From positions 1 to 35,863 of the forward strand of contig MSJH02000716.1 of the NCBI GenBank assembly GCA_001931875.2: a stretch of DNA of 35,863 bases, written 5' to 3'. A program made the translations under genes and the position numbers. Positions within the stretch are counted from its first letter, which is position 1; each line of letters starts with the position of its first letter. Shown in pieces: positions 1-15,036 of the stretch. Source of the DNA: Byssochlamys sp. IMV 00236. Taxonomy: Eukaryota > Ascomycota > Eurotiomycetes > Eurotiales > Thermoascaceae. Below the pieces are notes generated by a model. That model saw only the letters and a program-made list of their open reading frames with translations, searched no databases and was not told the origin of the DNA.

Positions 1-172
1 AAAAAAAAAAAAAAAAAAAAAAAAGAGTGACTTTGATTCTGACTAATTCAAGCAGGAAAAAAAAGACATGAAAATGCATCTCTATCTCTTTTTTTTTTCG
101 TATCTCTTTTTCTTTCTTTTTATTACTATGGAACAATTGGTAATAAATCCCTTTGTGAGGGAAGAAGAAAGG
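1..172. promoter_or_regulatory. Left-edge upstream region of the ABC transporter
   Basis: The window opens with 24 consecutive A residues, followed by T-rich and CT-rich runs before the first coding ATG at 173. No gene is visible here. The pyrimidine-rich stretch at about 80-120 is the kind of 5' leader seen before other genes in this window (for example before 13375 and 20631). The A run may be a contig-edge homopolymer. The promoter role is inferred from position only. Confidence 0.4.
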
Positions 173-5237
<5,065 letters not shown>

Positions 5238-5277
5238 ATGTCTTTGTATACATAATGTAAATTGAAACTTGCTTTAT

Positions 5278-5283
5278 AATAAA
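5278..5283 (+). terminator. AATAAA polyadenylation signal of the ABC transporter
   Basis: The hexamer lies about 40 nt after the stop at 5237, in an A/T-rich 3' region. It is a candidate poly(A) signal on sequence alone. Confidence 0.5.
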
Positions 5284-5332
5284 ATTTGCTTGAAGGAATC
5301 AGGTCCATTTGATTTCCTTCCCGTATTAAACT

Positions 5333-5356
5333 TACCAATTCTTTTTACAATTGGTA
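5333..5356. repeat. 8-bp inverted repeat 3' of the ABC transporter
   Basis: TACCAATT and AATTGGTA are perfectly complementary arms separated by 8 nt (5341-5348). It lies about 95 nt downstream of the stop codon, so it could be a 3' UTR hairpin. It may be chance at this length. Confidence 0.4.
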
Positions 5357-5639
5357 TATGCTTTGTTTGTTTCTACTCCAGTTTATAAACAGCAGTAGAC
5401 TTGATGACTGTAGTTGAGCATGGTGAGACAAAGATTTGTAAGGTACAAGGAGGATACTCCAATGGCAAAAAAAAACATGACAGTAAACATAAACGTGACA
5501 AATGCTAGATTCCTGAAAAAAGAGGTTGATATTGCTGATGTAACGATATACCTTGAATATCCTTACTCAAAAGTCAATTTAAAGATATAGCTTTAACCAG
5601 TTCATATCAATAATAGTTTTAAAACATTCATTTCTTCGT

Positions 5640-6046
5640 AATATACAGGCTGCTTTTGATTTTGGTGGGTCCTAATCTCCTTCAGATTCAAACTATATGC
5701 GAGCATACATGACACGCTACATATACAGTTGTAGATATATTAAAATAATATATTCACACTTAGTTCTTGATAACTTTTATAAAAATTGATGCTTTTGCGT
5801 ATTTTCAGGTCATCAAAAATGTTTTCAATAGATAGTCATTACTCTATTGTAAGCGATTTATTTGCAAAATGAGGGAAATATCTTCAACAGTGGCAAGTGT
5901 TGACCTATCTTTTAAAGAATTCTTTTTGTCTTGTTATAAGCTATAAAGTTAAGTGTCTTCTTATTCGTTTTAATCAGCTCCATAGCTTTATCGGCTATGA
6001 ATATTAGGTCTATTCTCAAAAACTTTACACAAGCTTTGACTCAGGG
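5640..6046 (-). pseudogene. Possible decayed coding fragments
   Basis: Read on the minus strand, several short stretches look protein-like in different frames: about 6046-5921 (..IADKAMELIKTNKKTLNF.. to a stop), then DRSTLATVEDISLILQ, then FDDLKIRKSINFYKSYQEL, and further down QKQPVYYEEMNVLK. They are separated by stops and frame changes with no convincing splice chain. This could be a decayed transposon or gene, or simply AT-rich chance reading. I recognise no family. Confidence 0.2.
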
Positions 6047-7392
6047 CTCACTTTCTGTCGAATGAATGTTATTGGCTGAAATTCAACTTTCCATTTCAAA
6101 AACAAAAAAAGGCTTAGGACATTCGGCTACCAACTCTAGATATTTCATTTTCCGGGCAGGATTTCCTATATTCGATATATCGATATGTCTTTGGTTTCTC
6201 CAAAAGTTACTTTACGATCGTCATTAGAAAAAGAAAAAAGTAACATTATATGATTTGCTTACATGAATACCTTGTAAAAAGCTTGTTATTAGAATATTTT
6301 GAGATAACGTATCCGCCAGCACCAAATTGAACAATGTTATGTATACAGCGTAAATCTCATTCTGTAGTGGAGTGTTCACAAGGGTGAAAGTTTATTTTTA
6401 ATAAATCAATGCGGCCACTTCTGTCTGAATAACGAATGGCATTGATTTTCATATGTTGCATATATTCGTCTTTGGGACACGCTGTATGACTAATCAATAC
6501 CAATAAGCACGCACGGTCACTATCTTAGGCTAGCCTTGGCCCATAATGTGTGATTCTCACATAAATATTTATCCGATAAAAAAAAAGACAGTGATAGCCC
6601 ACAATGGCAGCTGATCTCATTCACACGTGTAGCTCCTTTTCATACTCTATATTTTGAAATTTTTACCAGTCAGATCTACCTCGAGTTATTTGTGTATACA
6701 AACGGACTTGTTAATTTTCATTTACTTGCTTCTTGCATCATCAATTTAAAAAGTGCGCATCCAACAGAAGCAATATAGACGAGAGAGGGTATATTTGTAT
6801 ATATTTTATCATATTCCGATCTGATCGATATTAAGATTGGAAACATGTGCAGTTCTCTCTCTCTCACTACTTATTTTCCTTGTCACAAATTCAAGGACCG
6901 TGTCTGGTTTTTTGTCTTGTTCGCTGCCTCAATCCAAGTTGCACTGCATAAAAGTGAACGGATTAAAAATATTAGACGTTGTGTTACAGTCAAATGAAAT
7001 TTCGGAAGTGAAAGGAGCTGCCTTAAAGAGGCAATTTCCTACTTTTAAGCTCTGACATGGGAAAAAGGGGAATTCTCTTTAATAAAATAAAATGACCGAA
7101 AGAGTTAACCTGGGTAACTAACGGAGCACGATCTGCTTGATCTGGTCTTGGCAAAAAAGTTGACCAACATGTGCCTAAAGAGTGCATTGAAGCATTGCTT
7201 CGTTTTGGATAAACATTGAATGGGCGCACTCTCATATATAATTTGGGAAGAAAAGGGTGTACAAAGCGCAAAATAAGGAAACGCTTTGATTTTTTTTTTT
7301 TTGCTTTGTTGTCATTGTGACTCTTGATCTACGTTTTCCAATGATGAAATAATAGAAAAACAATAAACACAAAAAGCAAAGCAATGGATAGA

Positions 7393-7444
7393 TAAAAAAA
7401 AAAGAGAGAGATAAAAAGAGAGAAAGAGAAAGAGAAAAAAAAAA
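7393..7444. repeat. Purine (A/G) tract
   Basis: About 50 nt of only A and G with one T, built from AAAA, GAGA and AAAGAG units. Strand-asymmetric simple sequence of this kind is common next to fungal promoters and in spacers. No function is evident. Confidence 0.7.
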
Positions 7445-8217
7445 GTACGCGCTTGGAATGACGCGTCTTGAAAATAAAATCTATAAGGCATTGCTTTTCA
7501 TTTCATTTTCTTTTTCTATAACAGAATAAGCATGCTTTTTTTTATAGCTAGGGTTTCACAACGAGCTGCCAATCTTTTCATCCACTCTACCAACCCCCTG
7601 TCAAGATCCCCGCCCGGAATTGTTCTTTTTTTCATTAATTTTACCCAATGATTTGGTTGATTTGCCTAAATATAGTTCTTTAAATAAATCGAAAAAGATC
7701 GTCACTTGTAACTTTCATCCGAGATATATCTGACACCATACACTTTTAAGTGGACTTTGAAATGAGGGCTCAACATAGCTGTTGCATATTAGCGTTAGTG
7801 TAACCTTAATTCCGGAACACTAACTGTCTCTTAAATAGATTTTCTCCCCAGATATACCTAATTGTGAATTATAAATCCAGTAAAAAAGGAGTTAAAAGAC
7901 AAAGCTATTTGAATGGTATTAATTGTTTAACCGAAACAACAACCGTGGCAAATAATAAAATTAGTTTAAGATGTGTGTTCAGTATAGTTTGCTATTCTAA
8001 CGAACAGATAGGGCACCGGCCCTTTTCCCCTTTTGGACTCCTCTTTCTCTCCTTTTATCATTTTCCTATCTTTCATTCTTTCCCTTTCTTTATTTATGTA
8101 GTCTTGAAATATGGATACTAATAGATTATGACTGGTTATTGTTGATTATAAATAAATTAAATAAAATTAAATGAAAAAACAGGGGGTAAGATTAACACTG
8201 TTTTATTAAAGTTTGAA

Positions 8218-8245
8218 ATTCTTAGAATTCAAAAATTCTAAGAAT
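8218..8245. repeat. Perfect 12-bp inverted repeat with a 4-nt loop
   Basis: The left arm ATTCTTAGAATT (8218-8229) and right arm AATTCTAAGAAT (8234-8245) are exact reverse complements around CAAA. Each arm also contains the palindrome AGAATTC/TTCTAAGAA type units. As RNA it would fold into a short AU-rich hairpin; as DNA it could extrude a cruciform or bind a dimeric regulator. No adjacent gene is evident. Confidence 0.85.
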
Positions 8246-9219
8246 AAAAAATAAAAAAAGAAACCCGCCTATTAGATCAACTTTTCAATTTCTTTATTTT
8301 TTCTTTTTTTTAAATTACATCCAAGCAAAGAAAAAAAATAAAAAGGAGAGAATATAAGTTTGGCAGCCTGGAGTTTAGTTATTTCAAGGTCTCTTTAGGT
8401 TTGTTCCTCTCGACCACGTTGGAGTAAAACAGAAGCAACATATTGCTTTAGTAAAGATGATATAATATGTTGAGTATAATAGTATATGTATATATAGACT
8501 TAAGAACAAGAAAAATATAAGAAAACAATATCAACTACGACTTCAATAGTTTCTTCTTGTCGAGATTGATAATGGATCTTATAAAGCTAAAGTGCAATCA
8601 AAACACACGTTCACCCTAGAGATAATCTTTATATCAAACACAATGAGGAAATAAGTTAAAGACAAGGTAGGCAAAACGAACTTACGCACTGAGAGGGCTT
8701 GCTTTCCAAAGATAGAGTTTCATTCTATGCGTGTGTGACAAACAATCGATTGCATATGAACAAAAAAGCGAGAAGATAGATGTTTGTGCGTATTGATGTG
8801 CAACATGCTACAAGAAAGCGTGTGCATAAGACTGAACCGTCATGGAACAAACCATAACCCAAAAATGTGAATCTTTGGCACTTTATCTTTTAAATCTGTC
8901 AAATGGAATTATCGTCATACAATCGAGATTATATTAGCTATATTTTGTGTCAATGTTGTCAACATAAGGTTACTAATCTCCCACTTGGCCGATCCGCTTT
9001 GATTGCAAAGCTGTAGTTACCATGACAAAACAAAAAACGCGTGCCCTCTTACTATAACATGATGATTTTCTATATAGTCATTATAACAGCGTTTCTAAAA
9101 AAAAATAAGTATACCTTCTGTTTTAAACTTTCTGTGATCTAACTTGTTCCTTATACTTAGCTCCATTTGAAATCTAGAGAGAGTATATCAAAATACAATA
9201 GCGCATTTTTATGTAGGCA

Positions 9220-9376
9220 TATCCAAATAACTAAACATCGTTTATATACACTATTCAAACGTATTAGAAAACAAATGCTTGATGGCTCAAGAGATCAGAG
9301 GAAACACCATCTGCAGTGTACAGACGAGCTGGCGTACATAGAACGTGAATTTGCATTTTTAAAAAAGCACGTGTAA
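9220..9376 (+). other. Possible terminal coding exon, unidentified
   Basis: After a plausible acceptor (TTATGTAG, ending about 9215) one frame stays open to TAA at 9374-9376 and ends ..TDELAYIEREFAFLKKHV, a charged helical sequence unlike the AT-rich noise around it. An in-frame open run extends upstream to 9167. I found no convincing 5' exons, so this could be an orphan or relic exon. Confidence 0.25.
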
Positions 9377-9643
9377 TCGATCAAAAGGAAAAAAAGTGGC
9401 CTCTGTGTGGGTGTGAGTACAGATGAGTATAACGACAAACCCAAAAAAAGGAAGAGTGTCAATTAGGGCCCAAAATCTACCACGTACACATATTTTTGGA
9501 TATAGTAGACATATTATTATTTAGAATATGGCATAGAGTAAAAACATAAAAAAATATACAAACACATAAATATATAATAAATACAAACAACTTTAGGATA
9601 TAGGTCTGATTTCAAGACAATGAATGGCAACAGTATAAATACA

Positions 9644-9716
9644 TTAGTTTTCTGGCGAAGTTGGACGAGGAGGAGCAGGACGTGGAGGGGGCTTTGGATT
9701 GTTGGGGCGTGGTCGT
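9644..9716 (-). other. Possible terminal exon with a proline-rich tail
   Basis: On the minus strand a TGTAG acceptor (9717-9718) precedes an open frame that ends in TAA (9644-9646) and reads RPRPNNPKPPPRPAPPRP then TSPEN. The base composition is far more GC-rich than its surroundings, and the Pro/Arg pattern resembles SH3-binding tails. Upstream exons are unresolved; they may be those listed between 10.2 and 11.1 kb, but I could not chain them in frame. Confidence 0.35.
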
Positions 9717-10264
9717 CTACATAGCAATTGAAATCGATCATCCATTACAATCAACATTGGTTTTGTATAAAGTGTATAGCACAAAACAAAAAGATTTTGA
9801 ATCTGCACACAAGATTGGCGTTGTCTATACTACAATTAATGGAAAAATGGTATCATACATATATACTGTGTATTCAAGGGGGTTCTAGTCGTTTCTATAT
9901 AGACATTAGCATACTGTGTCCAAAATGACAATCATTTACATTTTGAACTTTGTTGAATACAGTAAGAAGAGGATATGCAGTATATCGATCTATCTCTTTT
10001 TTCGTGTATCTTCTAAATTGGCTTGAAGGACAGATATAGGCAGATATAAAGAAAAGAAAGAAGAAAAGTAGAATGAAAGAAACCCTGAAAAAGTTCGGTA
10101 ATGGGTATTTATATAAAATTAGGAGGTTTAAATCTCTATTTGTTTTTGAAAAGTGGCACAATATGAGAGCCACCGATATCATGTAAGACGTTAAGAATGT
10201 CACTTGAAATATGTCAAACTATATATAAAAAGATATATCATCGTCGAATTATCCATCATTACTT

Positions 10265-10485
10265 TGCTGAAAGGTCAGTGTACGCAATTGCACCTGTTCT
10301 TTTCTCAAATATGGTCAATTATTGTAGATAGTTGATAATCAGGGACTTTTCTCTCTCTTTGTCAAGATCAAACAGCGACATTGGTTAATGTCACTAAATA
10401 CCAAAGGCGTCGTAGGAGAAGCGTGCCATCGTAAGGTTTCCCACTTTTTGGCCAATTCCCTCACATCGAGTCGTACATATATGAG
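10265..10485 (-). other. Candidate coding exons on the minus strand
   Basis: Two short open segments: 10485-10339 reads ..RELAKKWETLRWHAS then PTTPLVFSDINQ to a stop, and about 10323-10265 contains FEKRTGAIAYTDLSAK. Both are bounded by sequences that could be splice sites. The Trp-containing basic helices loosely recall Sfi1-type repeats, but that is weak. See also 10668-10802 and 10900-11079. Confidence 0.25.
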
Positions 10486-10667
10486 TTAGAAAACAATAAT
10501 ACGTCTTTACTCGCACGTGCTCACTTTACCATTTTTCTCTTTTAGTCTTATTCCTTTTCTTATTACCTTACTTGCGCTTATCATACGATGATACCCTGAT
10601 TTGTGGTACAAATTAGACCACTCAAATGGTGGTCATAGCTCCCCGTTCTCTCTCTCTTGGCACTTAC

Positions 10668-10802
10668 CTTGGTCCAAGCAAGTAATTCTGGAAAAACCAT
10701 AGTTACACACACCCAACAACAGCTAACTTTTCGCCCTTCCAGACATACATGTTTGGCTCTTTGACGCCACTTTTGAACTAATGACCCTGTCTGCTGACGT
10801 TG
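10668..10802 (-). other. Candidate internal exon, 45 codons, consensus splice sites
   Basis: The minus strand has an acceptor CTAAG at 10803-10804 and a strong donor AAG|GTAAGT at 10666-10667. The enclosed 135 nt is a whole number of open codons reading QRQQTGSLVQKWRQRAK.. and ending PELLAWTK. A second frame is also open for about 30 codons, so the frame is not secure. It is the best single exon candidate in the 5.2-11.7 kb gap. Confidence 0.3.
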
Positions 10803-10811
10803 CTTAGCAAC
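10799..10811. promoter_or_regulatory. GTTGCTTAGCAAC palindrome (X-box-like)
   Basis: A 13-bp palindrome with one mismatch to the RFX/Crt1 X-box form GTNRCC-N(0-3)-RGYAAC, preceded by TGAC. RFX sites are normally upstream of target genes; here the nearest confident start is more than 2 kb away and the site overlaps a candidate exon, so function is doubtful. Confidence 0.2.
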
Positions 10812-10899
10812 CCATTAGATTCTGTAAAATTTCCTTGACTCAAAAAAGGAGAATAGATACATAAATGGTTACCTTTCTCATATGAACCTGGTTACATAC

Positions 10900-11079
10900 C
10901 CCTCTTCGGCTCATTCTCCGCTTCTCGACCGTATACTCTCCACCTTTTCCCCCTTTCCTTTTCCTTCTTTTTTTTCCACTTGTGTCTGTCAAAAGCTAGA
11001 CCATCAATTATTATATCCAATAATGTGACAAGATCTTTTGATTGAAACGTCAATCTTGTACCACTTTTGTCATTTTTTC
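10900..11079 (-). other. Candidate exon with a Lys/Arg-rich segment
   Basis: The minus strand is open from the (GT)n tract to a GTATGT donor at 10898-10899 and includes KDLVTLLDIIIDGLAFD then RHKWKKKKEKERGKRW. Acidic-hydrophobic then basic composition looks coding, but the purine-rich part could be simple sequence. The phase does not fit the best frame of 10668-10802, so a joint model was not reached. Confidence 0.25.
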
Positions 11080-11096
11080 TTATATTTACGTACATG

Positions 11097-11119
11097 CACA
11101 CACACACACACACACACAC
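11097..11119. repeat. (CA)n microsatellite
   Basis: About eleven uninterrupted CA units, followed by a CCCGCGCA interruption and more CA. Simple sequence repeat with no other content. Confidence 0.95.
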
Positions 11120-11727
11120 CCGCGCACAGACACACATTTATACAAATTCACAAAACTTAATTAACGAGTATTAATACGCGAGATATGACAATAATTTATA
11201 GGATAAAAGGAACCTTTTTTTTTGTCACTTGCTTATAATTACCCATCACTCTTTTAATGTATATCACTTATTACCTTAAAAAGAAATCAAAAGAAAGAAA
11301 GAAAAAAACGAGAGTTTAGACAGTCTAGTAAAAAAGAAAGACAATGTTACTACTTTACATAATAAAACAAATTACGTCGGAAATTGAACCAAATAACGTG
11401 GTTCACATTGAGAGAGATAGCCTGATCTTTTTGTGTGATCTATGGTAGCATTGATACTACTTGTTTTTTATTTAGCCAATGATAAAGCTGAGAAAATATA
11501 TTATATAATAACCTCATTTTCTTTTACCTTTTAGTCTTTTTCTTTTTCTCTGGCCATAAATGAAGCATATGAAGCAAGTACTCAGTCAAACAGATTCACA
11601 CAAGTTACCGTTCAACCTACAATTTCATGCTTATAATGTCAGTGATTTTATCCTCACAAATTTCCAATTCATAGAGTAAAAATAGTAAGAGGGGCACATA
11701 GGCGTCATGTTTTTATTATTAGAACAA

Positions 11728-11936
11728 TTAAACATCAATAACTCGGCTTAATTTCTGAATTCTATTCAACAAGACATCGCCGTGCTTGATCACTGATTGG
11801 TACTGAGCGTTCTTTGCATCAGGTCTATTTGTTTCAATAATACCATTCACTTTATCAATAACGCAGTTAAGACGGCCAGCTGCAATGAACTTGTACAGAT
11901 CCCTAGTATAAAGGGTTAATACCGTGTGTCTCTTTA

Positions 11937-11972
<36 letters not shown>

Positions 11973-13177
11973 CCTATCAATATAATCCTCACTCACACCA
12001 AATGCTTGTGCCATGCTGGCAACTGTCAAGGATCGATAACTTTCTAATAATTGAGCATAAGCCAAGATACGCATCTCACGAGTGTAGTAACGCATGTGAG
12101 GCAATAGGTAACGTGAGGAACGCAAATGTGCCTCTTCAACTTTTGCTAATGAGCGGAAGAACTGTGAGTATTGACAGTTGTATAGACTATTCATGTAATC
12201 TTCAAGGTGGGGAATATCAGAAATCACTTCCAAGACTTCAGGAGCGTCCAAGATCTACATAAAGAATGATGAGCTTTGGGACGTACTTATTTAAGAAAAT
12301 TTACCTTCTTTTTAATATCTACACGCTTCATGCTGATTAAACTGGTCAAGACAGCATATTTGACAAAATCTTGATAGGACATAATCTCCGTGCTCGTAAA
12401 TGTACTGAGGGTGTCGACAAAGAGGGCAGCTGCTCCTTTGAAATCACGAATGGACATCAAGTAGACGCCTTCATATACCTTTAATCGATTACGACGGTCC
12501 CAGTCACCACCTTGTTCAATCAGTTCTCGTAGTTTTTCAATATTGGTACGAACAAGGTTGTTGTCGTTAAAGAAGAAACCAATACGAACAAAGGTAAAGA
12601 TGATATCGATGCGTGTACCCGTCGTGATCGATCGCTTTAACAGAGAATCATAGGCAGCAAGCGCGCTTTCCTACATATACAAAATGATAAGAAAAAGAAC
12701 AAAAAGATGCTTATGACATATACTTTGTCGCCAATTTTGGCATAGTAGTCTGCCTTTGCTAATAATGCCTCATTCACTTCTGTTTCGCCTTCATTCTGTT
12801 CGGCATTTTTGGCTTTTTCGTCCAATCGCTTCAACTCTTCTTCATTCTTTGCCACCATTTGATTATAAAAGGATTGGTCTAAGGGTACCTGTAATTCTTC
12901 AACCATGATCTTGTAAAAAGGTGCCATGTCTAATATAGTAAATATATCAGCATGCTGTCCATGTTTAACATAAGCTCCTCTTACTGTTCTCTTTGATAGC
13001 CTCAAAAAGCTTTGTCTTGGCTTCTTCCCTAAGTTCTACAGGACCTTGATTGATTAAGAAACGATAATGCTACACCAAAATGTGAGCTATTTGTAACGTT
13101 TTTGCTTTTTGTCAACCTACAGCAAGGTAAAGGTCTGGGATTTTAGGAATTTGATTCTCGTCAGCAATGTTCGACAT
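11728..13177 (-). CDS. RPN7: 26S proteasome regulatory subunit Rpn7 (PSMD6)
   Basis: Lid subunit of the 19S regulatory particle, needed for lid assembly and ubiquitin-conjugate degradation in nucleus and cytoplasm. Exons in transcript order: 13177-13121, 13069-12985, 12929-12724, 12670-12305, 12254-11974 and 11902-11728, giving 390 codons (389 aa), the same length as human PSMD6. Recognisable segments are [61 protein letters not shown], the PCI-domain part [18 protein letters not shown] then YRSLT, and [18 protein letters not shown] near the end. The first half is TPR-like helices and the second a PCI domain. The start [19 protein letters not shown] is short but fits the family. The last intron (11903-11973) is mostly a TA repeat. 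It is divergently paired with Rpn6, 197 bp away. Confidence 0.95.
11939..11970. repeat. (TA)n microsatellite inside the last Rpn7 intron
   Basis: About sixteen TA units fill nearly half of the 71-nt intron 11903-11973. It lies just inside the donor (minus-strand GTAATATATA). Variation in repeat number would change intron length but not the protein. Confidence 0.9.
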
Positions 13178-13374
13178 GCGGAAATTGGATGTAAAGAAAA
13201 AGTATAAATGGTATTCATATGAGCAGGAAAGTTCGTCATTTTGATATTTTAAAGCTCAGTGACTGTGAACGCGTAATCCCCCCCCTCTCACTGCTTATTA
13301 TCGTTAGAAGTGCAGTCATCTGAAGTTAAATTGCTTTTTTTTTCCTCTCTTTCTTCTCTTTTGCGTGTACTTCA
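13178..13374. promoter_or_regulatory. 197-bp divergent promoter between Rpn7 and Rpn6
   Basis: Start codons of two lid subunits face away from each other across 197 bp, so both promoters must lie here or overlap the genes. Visible elements are an ACGCGT (MCB-like) hexamer at 13269-13274, a C8 run (about 13279-13286) and a T-rich/CT-rich leader before the Rpn6 ATG. I looked for the yeast proteasome element GGTGGCAAA and did not find it on either strand, so Rpn4-type control is not supported. Confidence 0.6.
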
Positions 13375-14867
13375 ATGGTCTCTACTACATCAACAACAAA
13401 ATTTACACCTAGTCAAAAATTACAACAAGCTGATTTGTCAAAAGAAGCTAAACGGTTTGAAGAAGCCATAGAAACTTACAGAGATATTTTGGCTCAACCA
13501 TCAAATAATGAAGAGATCATTAGAGAGCAAGAATATGCTCTTTCTCAATTAGGACAAGTTTATCGCGATCTTCAGTAAAGTATTATTTCAAAGAAAATGA
13601 AAAGCTAGATGTTAACTTATTTTAGTCTTTCTCAAGAGCTCGCACAGTTAATTCGTTCCTCACGTCCTTTCATGTTGACCATTGCCAAAGCAAAAACAGC
13701 TAAACTTAGTAAGGAGGCAGAGAATAAGAAAAGAGTATACAATGTGTTAACGTCATCTCTCTCTAGTTCGTACATTGGTTAATTACTTTAGTGACATTCC
13801 CAACTGTCTTCCGCTTCAAATTGAAATTTGCAAAGAAAACATTGATTGGTGCATTCAAGAGAAACGTCTCTTTTTAAAGCAAGCATTAGAGACACGTTTG
13901 GTCGCGCTCTACTTGGAAAACAAAATGTACCATGAGAGTTTGACATTGATTGCACAGCTCTTGAAGGAACTCAAACGCTTGGATGACAAAATGGTCCTTG
14001 TTGAGGTTCAGCTGCTCGAGAGTCGTGTGTGTCATGCGCTGAGAAATTTGCCCAAGGCTCGTGCTGCCCTGACCTCAGCTCGTACTTCAGCCAATTCCAT
14101 CTACTGTCCTCCACTCTTACAGGCTGCCTTGGACATGCAGTCAGGTATTCTGCATGCTGAAGATAAGGATTACAAGACAGCCTACTCTTACTTTTTTGAA
14201 ACGTTTGAAGGGTTCTCGAGTCAAGATGATCCCAAGGCTGTCTTGGCCTTAAAGTACATGTTGCTATGTAAGATTATGCTCAATTTGGTAAGTGCTCTCT
14301 ATGGCTATCCTTTTGGTATAACTAACCATTTCGAATAGACAGAGGATGTTCATTCCATCATTGGCGGTAAGGTGGCGTTACGATATGCTGGTACAGAGAT
14401 TGAGGCTATGAAGGCAGTGGCTCAAGCTCACAAGAATAGAAACCTTCAAGAATTTGAAACAGCTTTAGCAACCTATACAAAAGGTAATAATAATAATGAA
14501 AATAAATGACTTGTACTAACTTGTAATTGCAGAATTAAACGATGACCCTATTATTCGTAACCAACTTGCAGCATTATATGACACCTTACTGGAACAGAAT
14601 TTAGTTCGTATCATTGAACCTTTCTCTCGTGTAGAAATCAGTCATATTGCTGAAATGGTCAAGTTGCCTACACCACAAGTAGAGGCAAAGCTGTCTCAAA
14701 TGATTTTGGATAAAAAGTTTCATGGTATCCTTGACCAAGGAGCAGGCTGCTTGATCGTGTTTGATGAGCCTGAAGAAGACAAGACGTATGAAAGTGCTGT
14801 GGAAACATTGAAGCAGGTTGATAAGGTTGTTTCTAGCTTATATCAAAAGGCAGCCAAACTTTCTTAA
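13375..14867 (+). CDS. RPN6: 26S proteasome regulatory subunit Rpn6 (PSMD11)
   Basis: Lid subunit that bridges the 19S lid with the 20S core and the ATPase ring. Exons 13375-13574, 13626-13708, 13767-14287, 14339-14483 and 14533-14867 give 428 codons (427 aa; human PSMD11 is 422). Diagnostic segments are [44 protein letters not shown]-type repeat helices, [20 protein letters not shown] and the PCI part [18 protein letters not shown] with the final [18 protein letters not shown]. The N-terminus [19 protein letters not shown] precedes the first TPR-like helix. The exon 1/2 junction makes a His codon; everything else is unambiguous. The stoichiometric partner Rpn7 is the divergent neighbour; the next gene, a DnaJ, is convergent 169 bp downstream. 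Confidence 0.95.
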
Positions 14868-15036
14868 AAATAAAAAAGCCTATTTTTTTATTGTGAAAAA
14901 TGAAATGAAAGGAGTTACATACACACACGTTAAAACGAATGATATAGAAAAAAAAGAGAAAATTTTACAAGAGAGAGAGAGAGAGAGAGAGAATTTCATT
15001 GATGTAGAGTCTAAAATGAAATGTATGTGTTTTATA
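14868..15036. other. Convergent spacer with a (GA)n repeat
   Basis: Short spacer between the 3' ends of Rpn6 (+) and the DnaJ gene (-). A GA run of about 11 units sits at 14971-14992. Both 3' UTRs must share this 169 bp. Confidence 0.8.

Larger units (their letters stand above)
5238..9643. other. Gene-poor AT-rich region, no confident gene
   Basis: Nothing here matches a family I recognise. It contains a short inverted repeat (5333-5356), coding-like minus-strand fragments at 5640-6046, a purine tract at 7393-7444, a CT-rich run at about 8030-8100, a perfect hairpin at 8218-8245 and a possible plus-strand exon at 9220-9376. Open frames of 60-80 codons (for example minus 7023-7271) are short enough to arise by chance. 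I did not see tRNA-like B boxes with a matching acceptor stem. Confidence 0.5.

Noticed and set aside
6837..7055. A 72-codon frame with a signal-peptide-like start
   Set aside because: It begins with TTG, not ATG; the nearby ATG (6845) is in a different frame and gives 49 unremarkable codons. There is no supporting context.
10892..11137. The Cys/Val repeat protein encoded across the CA microsatellite
   Set aside because: The CVCVC part is only the translation of the (CA)n repeat. Only the segment downstream of it is kept, at low confidence, as a possible exon.
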